64,000 nt of DNA from JAEUIE01 sp046350055 (GCA_046350055.1 JAXMBC010000001.1:186001-250000), one strand, 5' to 3'. Shown: positions 18,479-27,894, counted from the stretch's first letter. Notes: generated from the sequence alone by a model not told the origin. Numbers and translations are program-made.

Positions 18479-19802
18479 GGTGCGCTGCTGATGAAAATTG
18501 AATTCGGAAAGTGGTGCCTTGCTGAGGCACAGAATGAACCGACACCGTTCCTCCCTGTTGTTCTACAAGGCGGCGAGTCATGAACAGCCCCAACCCCGTG
18601 CCATGGGGCTTGGTTGTGTAATATGGTTGGAACAGCTTCGCCTGGGCTTCGGTGGAGATGCCACAACCATTATCATGCACTTCCAGGAACAGCTGGTTGT
18701 CTGCCTGGCCTCCAGTAATGCGGACAGTACCACCCTTCTCCGTGGCATCGATGGCGTTCAGAATTAGATTGAGCAGTGCCTGCGTGAGTTGATCGCGTGA
18801 CAACAGGAGATGCGGCAGATCATCGGGAACCTCGTTGAGCACTGTTTTGCCCTGATTGGTCTTGTAGTATTTGGCGATACTCAACGCTTCCCTGGCGACC
18901 GAGGCCAGGCTGGTGAGTGTTTTTTCCGCCGTGGCTGGCCTGCTGAAATTGACTAATTCACGCAGTGTTCCGCTGATGCGATCCAGTTGCCCTCCGACCA
19001 GTCCCAGCCTTTCCTGTACGTAGGGATCGCTGACTTTCCGTTGGGCCAATTGCACCAGAGAACTGATGGATGTCAGCGGGTTGCCTACCTCATGGGCAAT
19101 GCCAGCCGCAAGCAAGCCGAATGCAGCCATCTTCTCCTGATGAATGAGCAGGGCCTGTGCTTCCTGCAATTCGGTGGTACGTTCTTCGATCCGAACTTCG
19201 AGCAGATTCTGCTGCGCCTGGAGTTGTGTATTGGCATCCACGAGTCGGCGGCTGGCGCGATGCAGGTGCCAGGCCATTGTCGACGCTGCCCAGGTAACCC
19301 ACCCCATCACCACGATGTTCAGCATGACACTGGGGATATCCTGCTGATCGCTCGGCACCACAAAAAACAGCAAGGTATAGCTAAGGCAATGCAAGGCACA
19401 GCTGAGATAGGGCACCACGACAGGATACCGTAACGCCACCACCAGCAGCGACAGGAGATAATAGAACCGGTACGGGCTGTTCAAGCCTACATCATAACGG
19501 CACAGTAGCGTGATGAAGATGGTTTCCAGGAAAGCCACAAGGAGTGGATATCGGGACAGCAGAAACACATCACCCCGAAAGAAGTACCAGGTGTCGACAC
19601 AAGCGTAGACGAGACCTACAGAAAGGAGCAGGTTCAACAGCACCGGTGAGTCGGGAGCGCGACCCGGCACATTGGCAAGAAGAAATCCCACCATCAGGCC
19701 GAACCACTGGATTCGAACAAGAATGCCAGCTGCATCCCGTTCCCAGTCGGAACGGACGGGTGCCATCCAACTGGCCAGGGGAGAAATCAGTGTGCGGAAC
19801 AT
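18471..19802 (-). CDS. Membrane sensor histidine kinase (NtrB/PrsK-like)
   Basis: The product has 443 residues: an N-terminal module of about five or six transmembrane helices (residues about 28-180), a coiled-coil linker, a HisKA domain with phosphorylated His237 in AHEVGNPLTSI, and a HATPase domain with N, G1 (VHDNGCGIS) and G2 (GTGLGLFMTRRL) boxes. The ATG at 19802 is used; the frame continues upstream into the divergent gene and has no homology there. Its partner is the overlapping sigma-54 regulator. The membrane part has no recognisable ligand domain, so the signal is unknown. Confidence 0.92.
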   Translation of the reverse strand: MFRTLISPLASWMAPVRSDWERDAAGILVRIQWFGLMVGFLLANVPGRAPDSPVLLNLLLSVGLVYACVDTWYFFRGDVFLLSRYPLLVAFLETIFITLLCRYDVGLNSPYRFYYLLSLLVVALRYPVVVPYLSCALHCLSYTLLFFVVPSDQQDIPSVMLNIVVMGWVTWAASTMAWHLHRASRRLVDANTQLQAQQNLLEVRIEERTTELQEAQALLIHQEKMAAFGLLAAGIAHEVGNPLTSISSLVQLAQRKVSDPYVQERLGLVGGQLDRISGTLRELVNFSRPATAEKTLTSLASVAREALSIAKYYKTNQGKTVLNEVPDDLPHLLLSRDQLTQALLNLILNAIDATEKGGTVRITGGQADNQLFLEVHDNGCGISTEAQAKLFQPYYTTKPHGTGLGLFMTRRLVEQQGGTVSVHSVPQQGTTFRIQFSSAAHHV

Positions 19803-19910
19803 CGCGGTTATTGTAGTGCTGTTGCCTCTCTGCCGTCTGCTCCATGCAATTCGTACTGGCATTTCAGCTGGAGCAGGGCTACACTGTAGATATCTGAGGC
19901 AGGGTCGATT

Positions 19911-20963
19911 ATGGCGTACGAAATCAATCAGGGACAGGGCTTTTATAACGATGGCAGCAACCAGATGGCTGGTCAACCTGCCCTCCAACAGCCAGTAGCC
20001 CCCGGGCATATTCCCATTGCTCCCGAAGAGAGCATGTGGAAGAAGTATTCGTCCCACTATGAGTTTCCGATCTCCGTACTCCTGGCCGTGCTTCTGCACG
20101 TTTTTGCCGTGCTGCTAGTGATTGCTTATATGGCCCTTGCCTTCTACTTTGGCGATCCCAAGCCGCCCGATATGGAAACCATCGTTTTCGCTGGTGGTGG
20201 TGGCGAAGGAGATGGTGTCAACGAAGAGTTCAAACCTGAAGTGAAGGATGAACTCAAGGTCGAACTGGATGAAATCAAGCCTATCCAGCCAGATCAGGTT
20301 CCAGATCAGATTGTTCCAGACAAGAACAAGTTCGAACAGGAAGTCAACAAGCTCCGTGCCGGCGATAAAGGCAAGGGTGGCCCCGGTTCAGGTGGTGGCA
20401 AAGGCGCAGGTATTGGTCGCGGTGAAGGCGATGGCGCAGGCGACGGAAAAGCCTCTGGTGCACGCCTGGCACGTACCAAACGGTGGCGTATCAACTTCAA
20501 ATATGAAGACCCCGAAGGCTTTATCGAAAAGCTGGCCAATCTGAAGGTCGTCGTTGGAGCTTACCTCAACAGCGGTCGGTTCCACATCTATGACGATATG
20601 AAGCCAGCTCCCCCCATGACCTTCAAGGAAATGAACCCCACGGAGTTTCAGGCTTTCGCTCAAAAGCTGCAGCGACTCTGGGTCGTCAACAAAGACCGCA
20701 GCGTAACGGAGTCGTTTGCACAGGGCGTCAACATGTCCAGCCGGCCCACCAACATCTTTATCTTCATCCCGCAGGACATGGAAGAAGCCATTCTGAAAAA
20801 GGAAGAAAGCTACCACGGCATCAAGGAAGCGGAGATCAAGAAACGCAAGATCTGGACCAAGTTTGATGTCCGGCGTACTGGCAGCGGATGGGATGTCCGC
20901 GTGGAAGGGACAGGGGTCGACCCGAATCTCAAGTATGATGATGACACGCCAGCCAAGAAGTAG
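19911..20963 (+). CDS. TonB-like membrane protein carrying a planctomycete RTKRWR domain
   Basis: The 350-residue product has a cytoplasmic N-tail and one transmembrane helix (about 52-80). A negatively charged then Pro/Lys-rich stretch and a Gly-rich linker follow (about 95-180), an arrangement like TonB/TolA energy transducers. Residues about 183-345 form an unnamed domain beginning ARTKRWRINFKYED, with KLANLKVVVGA, QKLQRLWVVN and IFIFIPQDMEEAIL in order. The same domain is inserted in the WD40 protein at 35384-38794. No ExbB/ExbD genes are adjacent, so a TonB role is an inference from shape only. A strong terminator follows. Confidence 0.6.
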   Translation: MAYEINQGQGFYNDGSNQMAGQPALQQPVAPGHIPIAPEESMWKKYSSHYEFPISVLLAVLLHVFAVLLVIAYMALAFYFGDPKPPDMETIVFAGGGGEGDGVNEEFKPEVKDELKVELDEIKPIQPDQVPDQIVPDKNKFEQEVNKLRAGDKGKGGPGSGGGKGAGIGRGEGDGAGDGKASGARLARTKRWRINFKYEDPEGFIEKLANLKVVVGAYLNSGRFHIYDDMKPAPPMTFKEMNPTEFQAFAQKLQRLWVVNKDRSVTESFAQGVNMSSRPTNIFIFIPQDMEEAILKKEESYHGIKEAEIKKRKIWTKFDVRRTGSGWDVRVEGTGVDPNLKYDDDTPAKK

Positions 20964-20990
20964 CTGTCAGCAACCTGGCTGATTTCCTTG

Positions 20991-21017
20991 TCGTCCCCGG
21001 TCAGTCACCGGGGACGA
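20991..21017 (+). terminator. Rho-independent terminator
   Basis: A perfect 11-bp stem (TCGTCCCCGGT / ACCGGGGACGA) with loop CAGTC lies 28 bases after the TonB-like gene, just before the GT2 gene. Confidence 0.7.
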
Positions 21018-21042
21018 TTCGTTACCAAGCAGGAGTCGAGCA

Positions 21043-21996
21043 TTGCCTGAATCGCTCTCCTTTATCATTCCTGTGCATAACGAGGAGGAGAGCCTGCCTG
21101 CCCTGATGAAAGAGATTGAGCAGGTCATGGCGTCACAGACATGCCAGTGGCAGGCGATTCTGGTTGATGATGGCAGCACGGATGGCAGTTGGGACAGCAT
21201 TCAGCAGCACAGTCAGACACATCCTCACTTCCAGGGTATCCGCTTCCGTAAGCGTTTCGGCAAGTCAGCTGCTCTTGCAGCTGGTTTCGCGCAAGCCACA
21301 GGCGACATACTGGTTACCATCGATGGCGACCTGCAGGATGACCCCGCCGAAGTGCCCGGCCTGATCGAACAATTGAACCATGACAAGGTCGATCTTGTGA
21401 CAGGCTGGAAGAAAACCCGTCACGATCCGTGGCACAAGGTCTTCCCCAGCCGTGTGTTCAACTGGATGGTCAGCGTCCTCACCGGGGTCAAGCTCCATGA
21501 TCATAACTGTGGTCTCAAGGTGATGCGGAAAGCTGTCGTACAGGAAGTACAGCTGTATGGTGAACGCCATCGCTTCATACCCGTGCTTGCCGCCTCGCGA
21601 GGGTTCAAGGTGGCTGAGCGTGTCATTCAGCATCGCCCCCGCCAGTTTGGACGATCGAAGTATGGCGTAAGTCGCTTCTTCAAAGGCTTTCTCGATCTGC
21701 TGACCGTCCGATTCCTTACCAGTTACGAGCACCGGCCGCAGCATCTGCTCGGCATTGCCGGCGGCCTGTTTGCCTTCCTGGGACTGGCTGGCATGGGTTA
21801 CCTCGCCTGGGACTGGTTCCAGCCCGGCCATACTCCCCTGCATCAGAGACCGCTGTTAACATACAGCGTAACCAGCCTGCTCCTGGGGGTACAGCTCTTC
21901 TCCATGGGCCTGCTGGCTGAACTCATCACCGCCCAGCGACGCCGCCCTGAAGACACCTATAGTATCGCAGAACGAACGCCCGGTAATTTGCCATGA
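21043..21996 (+). CDS. GT2 polyprenyl-phosphate glycosyltransferase (DPM1/GtrB-like)
   Basis: The enzyme is expected to make a polyprenyl-phosphate sugar on the cytoplasmic face of the membrane. The GT-A domain (residues 1 to about 230) has FIIPVHNEEESLP, VDDGSTDGS, and the metal-binding DGDLQDDP motif. Two C-terminal transmembrane helices (about 235-300) are typical of GtrB relatives. The start is TTG at 21043 with AGGAG about 8 bases upstream; no better ATG exists before the conserved N-terminus. The stop overlaps the next start by 4 bases (ATGA), which couples it to the GT-C-like membrane protein that could use its product. Confidence 0.88.
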   Translation: MPESLSFIIPVHNEEESLPALMKEIEQVMASQTCQWQAILVDDGSTDGSWDSIQQHSQTHPHFQGIRFRKRFGKSAALAAGFAQATGDILVTIDGDLQDDPAEVPGLIEQLNHDKVDLVTGWKKTRHDPWHKVFPSRVFNWMVSVLTGVKLHDHNCGLKVMRKAVVQEVQLYGERHRFIPVLAASRGFKVAERVIQHRPRQFGRSKYGVSRFFKGFLDLLTVRFLTSYEHRPQHLLGIAGGLFAFLGLAGMGYLAWDWFQPGHTPLHQRPLLTYSVTSLLLGVQLFSMGLLAELITAQRRRPEDTYSIAERTPGNLP

Positions 21997-23495
21997 GCCA
22001 AGATCCCCCGACGTTACTGATGACGGACACTACCGCGCCCTTGCGACGGTCGGTTTATTTCATCCTCATTCTTCTAGCCTTCGGCATGATGACGGGACAC
22101 ATCATCGGTGTCGAACGAGTCTACCCGGCACGGTTGGGGCTGCCCAAGACTCCCCCTGAGCCACAGCCCACTCATGCTGACAATGACCGCTCTCGCTGGG
22201 CCACCATCCGGGCTCTTGTGGAAAAGCATACCTATGTCATCGGGGTCCGGGCCTATTTCGATGAAGAGGGCAAGGTCTATGAAGACCAGGGGCAGATCAA
22301 AGAAAGTGGCTGGGGCACCATCGACAAGGTATTGCACCCCGACATTGGCTGGCGCAATGACGAACCTATCACCGATGAGAATCAGCCTCGCTTCGCGCGC
22401 TATTATTACTCCAGCAAGCCTCCGCTTCTTCCCTCTATCCTCGCTGGAGAATACTGGCTCATCCATCAACTCACGGGTTGGACTCTGACGAATGAAGGCC
22501 GATGGGCCATCGTTCGGCTCATGCTTTTCACCGTGAACGCCCTGCCCTGGTTCATCGCGTTGATCCTGTCAGCCAGGCTGATCGAGCAACTTGGCAGCAA
22601 CGATCTCGCACGGATAGCAGGCGTGGCTGCCATGTGCTTCTGCACCTATGTCAATGCCTTTGCATCGACATTGAATAACCACACCATCGCTGCCTGGTCC
22701 GTGATCTTTGCAGTCTATCCCGTACTGAATGCTGCACTGCGTCAGCGGTCACTGACCTGGCTGGGATCGCTCGCCAGTGGATTCTGGGCCGCCTGGACGG
22801 TGGCCAATGAATTGCCTGCAGCGGCCTTCGCCGGTCTGCTGGGTCTTTGGATCCTGGTCACTCAACCTCGCCTGCTGGTGCCTTTCCTCCTTGGTGTGAT
22901 GCCTGTTCTTGCCGGGTTCCTGCTGACCAATTATCTCGCTATCGGCACCATCGTCCCTGCCTACGAAAAGTTCGGCACCGAGTGGTATAACTACCCCGGC
23001 AGCTTCTGGCATCCCGACAACATCAAGGGCATTGACAAACCCAGGGACAGCACGCTGACCTACCTGTTCCATCTCACCTTCGGCCATCATGGCTTGTTCT
23101 CGCTGACACCTGTCCTTCTCCTTGCACTCTTCGGATTGCTGTGGCCTCGCAGTGGGATGGTGACTCCCCAACTCAAACATATTCGCAGCATCCTTGGATG
23201 GGGTACGCTTGCCCTCTCCCTCGTCATCCTTGGCTTTTACCTCAGCAAAACCCAGAGTTACAACTATGGCGGCTGGACTGTCGGCCCTCGCTGGTTCATC
23301 TGGCTCACACCTTTGTGGATTCTCGGTGCAGTCCCGATCCTCGATGCCCTGGCAGCCACCAGGCTCGGCCGCGGAGTGATAGGCGTTTCACTCGGCTGGT
23401 CCGCCCTCAGCGTCGCCTTCTCTCCTTACAGTCCCTGGCTGCACCCCTGGCTCTACCGCCTGCTGGAGCATCTGAAGATCATTGATTACACGTGA
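21993..23495 (+). CDS. Multi-spanning membrane protein, probable GT-C-type glycosyltransferase
   Basis: The 500-residue product has one helix at about 20-40, a soluble loop to about 130, then about nine further helices. The loop ends with YYSSKPPLLPSILAG, which resembles the KPPL segment found after the catalytic acidic residue in GT39/GT-C enzymes. Acidic residues at GWRNDEP and TDENQ lie just before it. It overlaps the upstream GT2 gene by 4 bases, so a lipid-linked sugar made by that enzyme is a plausible donor. Assignment to GT-C is inference from topology and the KPPL motif; no established family name is claimed. Confidence 0.6.
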   Translation: MSQDPPTLLMTDTTAPLRRSVYFILILLAFGMMTGHIIGVERVYPARLGLPKTPPEPQPTHADNDRSRWATIRALVEKHTYVIGVRAYFDEEGKVYEDQGQIKESGWGTIDKVLHPDIGWRNDEPITDENQPRFARYYYSSKPPLLPSILAGEYWLIHQLTGWTLTNEGRWAIVRLMLFTVNALPWFIALILSARLIEQLGSNDLARIAGVAAMCFCTYVNAFASTLNNHTIAAWSVIFAVYPVLNAALRQRSLTWLGSLASGFWAAWTVANELPAAAFAGLLGLWILVTQPRLLVPFLLGVMPVLAGFLLTNYLAIGTIVPAYEKFGTEWYNYPGSFWHPDNIKGIDKPRDSTLTYLFHLTFGHHGLFSLTPVLLLALFGLLWPRSGMVTPQLKHIRSILGWGTLALSLVILGFYLSKTQSYNYGGWTVGPRWFIWLTPLWILGAVPILDALAATRLGRGVIGVSLGWSALSVAFSPYSPWLHPWLYRLLEHLKIIDYT

Positions 23496-23504
23496 CGCTG
23501 CATG

Positions 23505-25139
23505 CTACTTCAGATGCTTCGCGAAGAACGCAAAGCAGCGTTCGCGAACGTCCCTAGGGAAGTCGTGGCCTGCGTCGGGGTATTCGGCCACCAGGTTGTC
23601 AATCTTGTCAAAGATCTGATAGACGGGAAAGGCAGCCTTCACGCAATCCCGCACTCCATCCACTGCGAAGTTCTCATCCTTGAGTGGGGCATTGATGAAC
23701 ACCGGTCGCGGAGCCATGGCTGCAAGGATCTCCGTAAAGTCAAACGGCATCTGCTTCGGGTCGCACTGGTAGAGTGAGGCAATGCGGGGCATGTAGCCCG
23801 CATGCGACCAGCCTTTCAAGTTACCACCGTAGTATTTTTCAAAGGAGCAGAAGCCACAACTGGTAGCCAGCACTTTGATACGCTCATCGAAGAAGCCGAG
23901 AAACAGTGTATTGTGCCCGCCGAGGGAATGTCCGATGCAGCCGAGGCGTGAAGCATCGACTTCGGGCAGCGAGCAAAGCAAATCGACGGCCCGGCGATGG
24001 TACATGATCGCCTGCCCCGTGGTGGAGGGGAAGTGCTCCCTGGTGGAGTTGTTGCCGTAGCCCGGGTAATCGGGAGCGAGAGTGATGAAGCCTCGCTGGG
24101 CGAGTTCCAGGGCATAGTACAGGTTGGGTAGGCCTCCCACCCCGGCTGGCTCGGCACTGCCGAGCTTCGTCGTCTGATGGAGACACAGCACCGCGGCACA
24201 TCGGCTTGGGCGTTCACGAGGCAACAGCAGATACGCTGACTGTGTGGTGTCGTCCTGATTCTGATAGATGATCTTGCGGCGGATGACGTTGCCGAGTTGC
24301 TCCTCCGCCACGATGCGGAAATGGAAGGGCGGAGAACGACGGTCCACCACGCTGCCGGCGACGAGTTGGAAGCGGTCACGCAGGTCTTCGAGGGCATGCT
24401 TGCGTTTCGCCTCTTCCGTCGTCAGGAACCGGGCTGGATCACGCTGGAACCTCGGCAATCGTGGTGACGGTCGTGGTGTGAGCAACACCGGCAGCTCGGC
24501 CCGGAAGCCCAGGTCTTGCGAACCATCCCCGGCCTGGAAGCTGAGCGTCACTTCCCGCTTCCCCGTACCCGTGCTGCGCAGGAGCAGGGCCTGATACTCC
24601 ACCGAGGCGCCGCAGAGTTGGCTGGTGACGACGAGATTGGGGTGAACCTGCCCCTCGTATAGCCGAGCTGTAGTGTGCGTGTCTCCCTTCGCTTCTACGG
24701 TAAGTCTGCTGGTTAGCCCCGCTTCGTTGATGATTTTCACGATGGCCGGAGAGTACCACCCCGTCTGGTAGAACACGCGGGCTGGCCCCGCCTCCACCTT
24801 CACCCGGCCCTCGGGGTTGATGGTGATGATGACGGCGACATAGGGTTCGTACCACTCGCCATTGGCATCAAGGAAGTCACGTAACCGATTGTCACGGAAG
24901 AGCTCGAACGCAGGTGAGGGTGGCGAGGTTCCTGTGGCATACCAGGCATGAACGACCGCTTGCAGCTTGAGCCACGCTGGGTCAGGTGGTTGAGCGATAA
25001 CAGAGTTGGTGAGGAGTAGAATGAGGAGCACCACGACACACCGGCACAGATGTCCATACCCCGTAGCAACCGCATCGATCGCTTGCAGGGTCGGGGAACA
25101 CGACTCCGCTATCGGGGACGATGGCTCTCGCGCGGTCAT
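23505..25139 (-). CDS. Secreted alpha/beta hydrolase (acetyl-esterase/dienelactone-hydrolase-like)
   Basis: The product has about 544 residues: a hydrophobic export segment (CVVVLLILLLTNSVIAQ), an N-terminal beta-sandwich-like region of about 190 residues, then an alpha/beta hydrolase domain. The nucleophile Ser lies in GCIGHSLGGHNT. The acidic residue is probably in the segment near APRPVFINAP, and the final His is in YPDAGHDFP. The N-terminus is unclear. The frame overlaps the previous gene at a GTG at 25178, but the first 13 codons would be a dispersed repeat; the ATG at 25139 is the first after it. It probably cleaves an ester, substrate unknown, and appears co-transcribed with the metallohydrolase gene. 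Confidence 0.75.
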   Translation of the reverse strand: MTAREPSSPIAESCSPTLQAIDAVATGYGHLCRCVVVLLILLLTNSVIAQPPDPAWLKLQAVVHAWYATGTSPPSPAFELFRDNRLRDFLDANGEWYEPYVAVIITINPEGRVKVEAGPARVFYQTGWYSPAIVKIINEAGLTSRLTVEAKGDTHTTARLYEGQVHPNLVVTSQLCGASVEYQALLLRSTGTGKREVTLSFQAGDGSQDLGFRAELPVLLTPRPSPRLPRFQRDPARFLTTEEAKRKHALEDLRDRFQLVAGSVVDRRSPPFHFRIVAEEQLGNVIRRKIIYQNQDDTTQSAYLLLPRERPSRCAAVLCLHQTTKLGSAEPAGVGGLPNLYYALELAQRGFITLAPDYPGYGNNSTREHFPSTTGQAIMYHRRAVDLLCSLPEVDASRLGCIGHSLGGHNTLFLGFFDERIKVLATSCGFCSFEKYYGGNLKGWSHAGYMPRIASLYQCDPKQMPFDFTEILAAMAPRPVFINAPLKDENFAVDGVRDCVKAAFPVYQIFDKIDNLVAEYPDAGHDFPRDVRERCFAFFAKHLK

Positions 25140-25140
25140 T

Positions 25141-25167
25141 CCTCGCTGACGCTTCGGGTTGGTGTGC
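25141..25167 (-). repeat. Dispersed repeat (ACCAACCCGAAGCG family), copy 1
   Basis: The minus-strand core ACCAACCCGAAGCGTCAGCG matches the copy at 35360-35385 (ACTAACCCGAAGCGTGAGTG). It lies 8 bases after the stop of the metallohydrolase gene. If translated it gives TNPKRQRG, an N-terminal string I recall from many planctomycete gene predictions, which suggests such starts are repeat-derived. Confidence 0.7.
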
Positions 25168-25174
25168 ATTGTCA

Positions 25175-27373
25175 TCACTTCTCACACTCCGTCAGCCGCT
25201 GGCGATAGACCTGGCGGGCGTGTTCATACGCTGCTTCCGCGTCTTTCATCTCGGCTGCAGCGTAGGTCTTCTTCTTTTCCTTCCAGCACTGTTCGACGCC
25301 GGCCAGGCACCATTCCAGGCTGGCCTTCTCTCGGATGGGTTTGCCATCCTTGATGACCCAGATGGGGTTGGTGTGGGCATGGGGGAAGACGCGTACGGCA
25401 TACCAACTGGTTTTCTTGGGATCGTGTTTATTCTGGAAGATGAGTTGTCTCACCTTACCATCAGCAAGCATCATCTGCTTCTCAGCAACCACGCCATTGA
25501 CAATTAGCTCAACCTCGACTTCCTTCTTGTCGGGATGTCTGGCTGCTGCATTAACCACAAGCATCAACCCGATGAATCTGGCTTCCTTCTCATCCCATAC
25601 CACTTCATTTCCTCTGCTGTGCCATTCAGTTGCACCGGCAAGACTGGTCCAACTCGCAGCAAAGTCCATCAAATGCGTCGTCCCGTCACTGACATAACAC
25701 TTCCCGTCCGCAATGGCCTGGCACCAACTATCGTAGTTGGGATGTCCCTTCTGCTTACAATAGACTCGACCGATGCCGACGCGTTGCCCGTAGATGCACG
25801 GGAAGTCGGTCTCGCCACTCACCTTCACCTTGAACCCGGCGTTCAGTGAGTGGTACCACATGTTCCACTCCGCCACCCGGTCGGTATCCATGGCTGAGAT
25901 GAAATCGACGGCAGGCACCTTCTTCCCATCTGGCCCCGGCACCTCGTGAGTGATATCGACGACGTACTCATTCGCACCGATGCCGTTGTAGGCGGGGATG
26001 TTGTAATTGGGCAGACGGTGCGGGCCATCCGTGGTGTTGGGGATGCGTCCAACATAGTCGGTCAGGCCGTTGCCTGAGTGAGCCGGGCCGGTGATGGCTC
26101 CCTGGGCCTTCGCCCAGCGGAGGGTGTTCAACCCCAGCGTGGGCCAATGATCCTTCGAAGTTCCACCCGGGTACATCTGCTCTTTGAGCCGCAACAGGCA
26201 AAGATGCCCTGACTTGTGCGAGCCGAAGCCGGAGACCTCGACATCGTAGCGCAGGAGATAGGGCAACTTGGAAACAGGATCAGGCTTGCCGCTGAAGAAT
26301 CGCTTCTGATAGTCGAAGCATGGCCCCCAGGTCAGGCAGCAGCCGATTTTCAGATCTTCACCCAGGCAGTGTCGCATCATGTCTGGGGGATGTACGCCCT
26401 CGGTGGGCTTCTCGTAGTGAGCACAGCCTGCAGCATGGATGTGATGATCGCCCGACCACCAGCCGGTGAGCGAGGGATCAATCCACCGCTTCACCTGGTA
26501 GCTCACCGTGACAGGTTTGTCGCTGACCGTGAGTGACTGCGTTTCCGGGATGGACTCAGGGCCTCGCGAACACTTCACCGAGTACTTCCCTGCTGGCAGA
26601 CGGATGCTCTCGCCACTTTCGCGATAGATCTGCGGATGGAAGAAGAAGTCAGGAGCGAGCCGCTTGGCCATGGACGGATACACCCGGCCCCGCTGGTCAC
26701 GAATCTCGAAGCAGCCCATACATGGCTGGCCCTTTTCATCGCGCACCTGGAACGTCACTGGTGTCGAAGGATTCGCCTGAAACGTCACAGGCAGCTCTGC
26801 ACTCTTGTTGCCCAGTTTGACGATGATCTTGCCCGACCGCTCGCCGACATCCCGGCAATAGACCTGGAGTACCCGGTATTCCAGTTCCAAGCCGCTCAGC
26901 TTGGGTAGCAGAGGTTGCGATTGAAGCGGAGCCAGGTCCATCCAGCGTTCCGCAACCTGATCCTTGTTGCTGTGAGGCACCGCCTTGGCATTCGGGCTTT
27001 CGTAGAGCAGTTGACCGGTGCTCTGGCCCGTGTTGACCACCTTGACCAGGTAAGTACGCCAGCCTTGCTCAACGAGGTCGGGCTTCGTGTTCAACTGCTC
27101 CACTTGCAATGTGCCATCAGCCTGGATGTTGACACGGAAGAGACACCAGGGATCGAGCAGTTTCTGCACATCACCTGCAACAGCTGCATTCCCCTTGTCG
27201 GCGGAAAGTGCTTTGAGTTGCGCTAGCAGCCTTTCAGGGAGTGGATCACCCGCCGCATCAAGAGCCTGCACCAAACGCTGCACCTGGGCCAGCAACGGCT
27301 GCGCCGGTACATCCTGCTGCTGGGCAAAGACCAGGAGGGGAAACAGAAGCAGCCATGGGAGAATGCGTAACAT
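25175..27373 (-). CDS. Secreted CehA/McbA-family metallohydrolase
   Basis: The 732-residue product has a signal peptide (MLRILPWLLLFPLLVFAQ), an N-terminal region of about 280 residues with beta-sandwich character, and a C-terminal PHP-like domain as in CehA/McbA. Metal-binding motifs visible are WWSGDHHIHAAGC near residue 315, GPAHSGNGL near 425, and GETDFPC near 525. Characterised relatives hydrolyse carbamates (carbaryl), but planctomycetes carry many secreted paralogues with unknown substrates. Its stop overlaps a GTG of the alpha/beta hydrolase frame (GTGA), consistent with an operon of two exported hydrolases. Confidence 0.8.
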   Translation of the reverse strand: MLRILPWLLLFPLLVFAQQQDVPAQPLLAQVQRLVQALDAAGDPLPERLLAQLKALSADKGNAAVAGDVQKLLDPWCLFRVNIQADGTLQVEQLNTKPDLVEQGWRTYLVKVVNTGQSTGQLLYESPNAKAVPHSNKDQVAERWMDLAPLQSQPLLPKLSGLELEYRVLQVYCRDVGERSGKIIVKLGNKSAELPVTFQANPSTPVTFQVRDEKGQPCMGCFEIRDQRGRVYPSMAKRLAPDFFFHPQIYRESGESIRLPAGKYSVKCSRGPESIPETQSLTVSDKPVTVSYQVKRWIDPSLTGWWSGDHHIHAAGCAHYEKPTEGVHPPDMMRHCLGEDLKIGCCLTWGPCFDYQKRFFSGKPDPVSKLPYLLRYDVEVSGFGSHKSGHLCLLRLKEQMYPGGTSKDHWPTLGLNTLRWAKAQGAITGPAHSGNGLTDYVGRIPNTTDGPHRLPNYNIPAYNGIGANEYVVDITHEVPGPDGKKVPAVDFISAMDTDRVAEWNMWYHSLNAGFKVKVSGETDFPCIYGQRVGIGRVYCKQKGHPNYDSWCQAIADGKCYVSDGTTHLMDFAASWTSLAGATEWHSRGNEVVWDEKEARFIGLMLVVNAAARHPDKKEVEVELIVNGVVAEKQMMLADGKVRQLIFQNKHDPKKTSWYAVRVFPHAHTNPIWVIKDGKPIREKASLEWCLAGVEQCWKEKKKTYAAAEMKDAEAAYEHARQVYRQRLTECEK

Positions 27374-27613
27374 CGCATGTCCTCAACGAGGAGAGATGCG
27401 CCCATGGTAACCCGTGGGAAGCTGGTGCAAAGCAAATTCGTCAGGAAGTGGTAACTACTTTCGGGTCGGAAACGCCATGATTTTCCGGTAAAATCAGAGT
27501 GTAGAACCCAAAAATGAGGATGGCAAAAATATATCTAATTTTAGTTGTGTTCCTATAAAATCATGGTATTGTCTAATCTTCGCCTGTTGTCTTACACCTT
27601 TTGGAGCTGCCCC

Positions 27614-27784
27614 ATGTTGAACGCTGTGATCCGGTTTTTGAAGGACGAAGAAGGCCCCACCGCTGTGGAATACGCAGTGATGCTGGCTCTGATTATCGTT
27701 CTCTGTATCGTCGTGATTCGCCAGGTTGGTACCAGTGCTTCCCAGACATTCAGCACTGCTGATTCTGCACTCTCCGGTTCCTAG
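27614..27784 (+). CDS. Flp-family type IVb pilin
   Basis: The 56-residue prepilin has a short basic leader, Gly14 as the prepilin-peptidase site, then PTAVEYAVMLALIIVLCIVV: the conserved Glu at +5 and Tyr at +6 of Flp pilins and a single hydrophobic helix. The C-terminus is short and polar. Type IVb pilins build tad-type adhesion pili. I use the ATG at 27614, which has GGAG 7 bases upstream; an in-frame start at 27545 adds residues with no leader character. No tad or cpa genes are adjacent, so the pilin is an isolated locus. A strong terminator follows. Confidence 0.92.
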   Translation: MLNAVIRFLKDEEGPTAVEYAVMLALIIVLCIVVIRQVGTSASQTFSTADSALSGS

Positions 27785-27805
27785 TCAATTACAGAGTGAC
27801 GTACC

Positions 27806-27841
27806 AAAGCCCGGGATAACGATCACGCTATCCCGGGCTTT
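27806..27841 (+). terminator. Rho-independent terminator after flp
   Basis: A perfect 13-bp stem (AAAGCCCGGGATA / TATCCCGGGCTTT) with a 10-base loop, followed by GTCATTTTC. The A/T ends make it usable in both directions. Confidence 0.8.
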
Positions 27842-27858
27842 GTCATTTTCCAGAACAC

Positions 27859-27884
27859 GCCCCCGGCTTGATGAGTCGGGAGCG
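27859..27884. repeat. Degenerate copy of the GCCCCCGGCTT hairpin repeat
   Basis: The sequence CGCCCCCGGCTTGATGAGTC plus GGGAGCG resembles the GC-rich hairpins at 41748 and 43549, but the second arm is decayed. It lies between the flp terminator and the 3' end of ahcY. Confidence 0.5.
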
Positions 27885-27894
27885 GCCAATGGTC

